60,207 nt of DNA, taken from NCBI GenBank assembly GCA_017415715.1, contig JAFQFD010000008.1, positions 1 through 60,207 of the forward strand. Direction: 5' to 3'. Of the stretch, positions 57,772 through 60,207 are shown in pieces. This DNA comes from Bacteroidales bacterium (GTDB lineage Bacteria; Bacteroidota; Bacteroidia; Bacteroidales; UBA932). The notes under the pieces are model-generated. The model did not search any database, was not told the DNA's origin, and saw only the letters and a program-made list of their open reading frames with translations. Both the position numbers and the translations under genes were made by a program. Every line of letters starts with the position of its first letter. The stretch's first letter is position 1.

Positions 57772-58961
57772 TAAAGATAATATTGAGAAGGGGCAGGGAA
57801 GAGTCTCTGCTCAGGTTCCACCCTTGGGTGTTTTCGGGAGCGATTGCTGAAGTGCAGGGCAATCCTAAAGAGGGTGAAATCGTTGCTGTGCATGCCTCTG
57901 ACGGCTCTTTCCTCGCATATGGACATTATCAGATAGGCTCGATCGCAGTCCGCGTCCTGAGCTTTGACGACTCGGCTCTCCGTCCGGATTTCTGGGAGAC
58001 AATGCTCGCGCGTGCGCTTCAGGTGCGCATCGCATGCGGCCTCCATGGCTCTGATACAACCAACTGCTACCGCCTTGTTCACGGCGAAGGCGATAATCTT
58101 CCAGGCCTTATCATCGACTACTATGATGGTGTATGCGTCATGCAGGCGCATTCGGTGGGCATGTTCCGCGCCAAGAAGCATATCTCTGATGCTCTCCAGA
58201 AGGTTTATGGCGAGTCTTTGAAGGCAGTATACGACAAGAGCTCCGGAACGGCGCCTTATAAGGCCGGTCTCGAGCTTATAGACGGATATATGTATCGTCG
58301 TGAGGATTTCAATGAAAATGAACTTGCAGTCCTTGAAAACGGTCATAAGTTCATCGTCAACTGGACTGAGGGTCAGAAGACCGGTTTCTTCCTTGATCAG
58401 AGGGAGAACAGGGCATTGGTCGGCAGTGTTGCCAAAGGACGTAATGTGCTGAACCTCTTCTGCTACACCGGTGGATTCTCTATCTATGCTTTAGCAGCAG
58501 GAGCAGAGCATGTGGACTCTGTAGACAGCTCCAAGAAAGCCATGATGATGGTCGACAGGAATGTCGCTCTCAACGGTTTCGACGAGACAAAGCACACCAG
58601 CCTCTGCTGCGATGCTATTGATTACCTCCGCGATGTTCCGGAAGGAAAGTACGATCTGATGATCGTTGATCCGCCAGCATTCGCAAAGCATAGGGGAGCG
58701 CTTAAGAATGCCCTCAGGGCATACCAGCGCCTCAATGCGGCCGCAATCTCAAAAGTAGCTCCGGGCGGATTCGTATTCACATACAGCTGCTCACAGGTCG
58801 TGGACAAAGAGGCCTTTGCCCTCGCCGTCTTCTCGGCGGCAGCCCAGTGCGGCCGAAGCGTCCGCATCCTGGACCGCCTGAACCAGCCGTGCGACCACTC
58901 TGTAAACATCTACCATCCTGAAGGAGAATACCTCAAGGGACTCCTTCTGTATGTAGAATAA
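57768..58961 (+). CDS. Class I SAM-dependent rRNA methyltransferase (RlmI-like)
   Basis: 397 residues. N-terminal PUA domain (LRRGREESLLRFHPWVFSGA, then EIVAVHASDGSFLAYGHY), central EEHGE-like region, then the Rossmann methyltransferase: GQKTGFFLDQRENRALVGS, LNLFCYTGGFSIYALAAGAEHV (in parts NLFCYTGGFSIYA), VDPPAFAKHRGAL and YSCSQVVDKEAF. RlmI makes m5C1962 in 23S rNA, but family members differ in target. It starts inside the exonuclease stop (ATGA), so the two are coupled and both act on RNA. Confidence 0.92.
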   Translation: MIKIILRRGREESLLRFHPWVFSGAIAEVQGNPKEGEIVAVHASDGSFLAYGHYQIGSIAVRVLSFDDSALRPDFWETMLARALQVRIACGLHGSDTTNCYRLVHGEGDNLPGLIIDYYDGVCVMQAHSVGMFRAKKHISDALQKVYGESLKAVYDKSSGTAPYKAGLELIDGYMYRREDFNENELAVLENGHKFIVNWTEGQKTGFFLDQRENRALVGSVAKGRNVLNLFCYTGGFSIYALAAGAEHVDSVDSSKKAMMMVDRNVALNGFDETKHTSLCCDAIDYLRDVPEGKYDLMIVDPPAFAKHRGALKNALRAYQRLNAAAISKVAPGGFVFTYSCSQVVDKEAFALAVFSAAAQCGRSVRILDRLNQPCDHSVNIYHPEGEYLKGLLLYVE

Positions 58962-58996
58962 TATGAAATAAATTTTGCAAATCAGATAAAAGTATC

Positions 58997-59004
58997 TATA
59001 TTTG
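58997..59004 (+). promoter_or_regulatory. TAnnTTTG promoter for tRNA-Cys
   Basis: TATATTTG 19 bp before the mature tRNA 5' end. Confidence 0.65.
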
Positions 59005-59022
59005 CAATCCCAAACGGAAAAT

Positions 59023-59093
59023 GGTGCTTTGGCCGAGCGGTTAGGCACAGGTCTGCAAAACCTGCTACAGCGGTTCGATTCCGCTAGGCACCT
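59023..59093 (+). tRNA. tRNA-Cys (anticodon GCA)
   Basis: 71 nt cloverleaf. Acceptor GGTGCTT (59023-59029) with AGGCACC (59086-59092), discriminator T; D arm GCCGAGCGGTTAGGC; anticodon stem CAGGT/ACCTG around loop CTGCAAA, giving anticodon GCA; T arm AGCGG-TTCGATT-CCGCT. The 3' CCA is not encoded. A terminator hairpin follows 6 bp later. Confidence 0.98.
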
Positions 59094-59098
59094 CGCTC

Positions 59099-59128
59099 AA
59101 CCCCTCTAGAATAGCTTCTAGAGGGGTT
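59099..59128 (+). terminator. Terminator of tRNA-Cys
   Basis: Perfect 13-bp arms AACCCCTCTAGAA and TTCTAGAGGGGTT with loop TAGC. Confidence 0.85.
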
Positions 59129-59139
59129 TGTCATTAAAA

Positions 59140-59204
59140 TTGATACTGAGTTGATACTGAATTCAAAAATAAGGCCTCACTTGTTACTGAAACGAGTGAG
59201 GCCT
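59140..59204 (+). other. Direct repeat and second hairpin downstream of tRNA-Cys
   Basis: TTGATACTGA occurs at 59140-59149 and 59151-59160. An AGGCCTCACT/AGTGAGGCCT hairpin (59172-59181, 59195-59204) follows. tRNA 3' regions are common integration sites, but no integrase or second att copy lies in the window. Positions 59205-59324 show only AT-rich leader sequence with a TACCTTCG element at 59284. Confidence 0.4.
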
Positions 59205-59324
59205 AAACGAATTATTAACGGTTGCAGTTTCATCAACCGATGTGCAAATCTACAATTTTTCCATGAAAAATTAAAATTTTCTCTACCTTCGCCCAGGAAT
59301 CCCAGAGCCGTCGCCCTAACGACA

Positions 59325-59939
59325 ATGCACATCATACTCGACAACGGCCACGGCCTCAACACTCCTGGCAAACGCTCTCCGGACGGAACTCTCATCGAAG
59401 CAATCTACACAAGACAACTCGTCAAAGACCTGGCTCTCGAACTTGAAAAACATGGCCACACAGTCCACATCCTCGTACCCGAACCGGAAGATATTCCCCT
59501 AAATGTCCGTGTCAAGCGAATAAACGCCATTTGCCGGGCTGTAGGTGTCAAGAATACAATTCTCATCAGCATCCACCTCAACGCCGCCGGAGATGGCTCA
59601 AAATGGATGAGAGCCACCGGATGGTCTTGCTATACTTGTAAAGGGCAAACAGAATCAGATCGACTCGCAGACTGCCTTTATAAAGCCGCAGAACAGAATC
59701 TCAAGAACCAGGTAATCCGATCCGACTACGCAAGAGACGGAGATCCGGACTGGGAAGAGGACTTCTATATACTACGTCATTCCTTGTGCCCTGCAGTACT
59801 TGTAGAACAATTCTTCATGGACAATAAAAAAGATTTCGCTTACCTCATCTCTGATGAAGGCAAACGAAATCTTATTGATGTTATTGTTGGTGGATTAGAG
59901 GTTTTCTGCAGTTTATCGTTTCCTTTTCACGAGCATTAG
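59325..59939 (+). CDS. N-acetylmuramoyl-L-alanine amidase (Amidase_3)
   Basis: 204 residues from MHIILDNGHGLNTPGKRSPD; the longer frame from 59151 crosses the hairpin and is not supported. Zinc ligands of Amidase_3: His in LDNGHG, Glu in GTLIEAIYTRQLV, His in ISIHLNAAGDG; catalytic Glu in AVLVEQFFMDN. It cuts the amide between MurNAc and L-Ala in peptidoglycan. There is no signal peptide at this start, so export would need another route, as is common for phage- or element-borne amidases. The 3' end overlaps the convergent CPBP gene by 27 bp. Confidence 0.87.
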   Translation: MHIILDNGHGLNTPGKRSPDGTLIEAIYTRQLVKDLALELEKHGHTVHILVPEPEDIPLNVRVKRINAICRAVGVKNTILISIHLNAAGDGSKWMRATGWSCYTCKGQTESDRLADCLYKAAEQNLKNQVIRSDYARDGDPDWEEDFYILRHSLCPAVLVEQFFMDNKKDFAYLISDEGKRNLIDVIVGGLEVFCSLSFPFHEH

Positions 59940-60207
59940 AATTCCGACAGTAACACCGATTAGAACTGTTACAATCGACCCCTCAAACCCATTATTGCCA
60001 CCCGTCAGTATATATGGTCCTGAAATCTCAGGAATTATCGCATAGGCATCCTCCGATATTCGAGAAACTCCAACGCCGAATATAGGACCTAAAGTAAAAT
60101 TCCAAGCCCAATGAATACCTATCGGAATCCAAAGATTGTTTCTGAACTTGTATGCTGCTGCCAACATAAATCCGGCTTCAGCGGAAATGGCCATTGCAGT
60201 CCAGAAA
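59913..60207 (-). CDS. CPBP family intramembrane metalloprotease, C-terminal part (cut by window edge)
   Basis: Only the last 97 codons are in the window; the frame is open through position 60207. The visible part AISAEAGFMLAAAYKFRNN, then LWIPIGIHWAWNFTLGPIFG, is the third and fourth motif region of CPBP (Abi/CAAX-type) glutamic proteases: LWxPIGxHxxWNF carries the essential His and Asn. Membrane helix near the end (VTVLIGVTVGILMLV) with a KRKR tail. These proteins process prenylated or bacteriocin-like peptides or confer self-immunity; the substrate is unknown. Confidence 0.8.
   Translation of the reverse strand, partial: FWTAMAISAEAGFMLAAAYKFRNNLWIPIGIHWAWNFTLGPIFGVGVSRISEDAYAIIPEISGPYILTGGNNGFEGSIVTVLIGVTVGILMLVKRKR

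Noticed and set aside
59151-59324. Longer N-terminus for the amidase
   Set aside because: The extra 58 codons run through a direct repeat and a perfect hairpin and resemble no protein domain.

Overview
The window reads as chromosomal DNA from a member of the order Bacteroidales (Bacteroidota). Evidence: many start codons are preceded by the Bacteroidota promoter signature TAnnTTTG with no Shine-Dalgarno sequence; the NusB is of the long Bacteroidales type; DUF349, DUF1846, DUF3276 and DUF5606 family proteins occur; a 2-oxoacid:ferredoxin oxidoreductase operon, type III glutamine synthetase and fused glutamine-dependent NAD synthetase are present; and 6S RNA lies between zapA and rny. Base composition is near 48-50% GC by eye, apart from one clearly AT-rich island (about 29.0-31.1 kb). 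A gut or other anaerobic lifestyle fits the ferredoxin-linked enzymes, rubrerythrin and steroid-reductase-like pair. I cannot assign genus or species.

Layout. 0-7.3 kb: a LytTR regulator and membrane-anchored partner, CreD, DsbD, RNase Y, 6S RNA, ZapA and a ZapB-like coiled coil. 7.3-14.8 kb: four-gene 2-oxoacid:ferredoxin oxidoreductase operon, a purine salvage pair (deaminase plus purine nucleoside phosphorylase), NAD synthetase and a PUR-domain protein. 14.9-20.5 kb: a forward housekeeping run nusB-yajC-ybbR-coaE-DUF5606-rimO-lipoprotein. 20.5-25.5 kb: GNAT acyltransferase, DUF1846 protein, RNase P RNA and an overlapping 5-beta/5-alpha steroid-reductase-like pair. 25.6-28.8 kb: glutaminyl cyclase, then a TPP riboswitch controlling a TonB-dependent receptor (probable thiamine uptake). 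29-31.1 kb: AT-rich island of small unrecognised ORFs. 31.1-36 kb: membrane protein, a Fic / ECF sigma / HEXXH membrane protein operon, two exported proteins and MtgA. 36-45.7 kb: TrmD, DUF349 protein, YidC, YggS, LpxB, SurE, GAPDH and a TerB-like protein. 45.7-60.2 kb: GH25 lysozyme, NhaC, rubrerythrin, BglX, PssA, a C1 peptidase, a hydrolase, an aminotransferase, glutamine synthetase III, an RNase D-like exonuclease, an rRNA methyltransferase, tRNA-Cys, an amidase and a truncated CPBP protease.

Most notable observations. (1) Two presumably essential genes carry in-frame insertions of short repetitive DNA: a 102-bp palindromic element in lpxB and a 24-bp-unit tandem repeat (family GTCATCCTGAGGAG...) in nadE. 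Related-looking short repeats lie between genes at 26.36-26.40 kb and 43.29-43.31 kb. (2) A tightly packed Fic-sigma-metalloprotease operon has an inverted repeat at its promoter. (3) A candidate small RNA or attenuator precedes an unknown gene at 36.7-36.8 kb. (4) The AT-rich island holds a zinc-ribbon microprotein, a fragment resembling the FISUMP domain and a possible structured RNA. All family assignments come from reading the protein sequences by eye; no database search was run.
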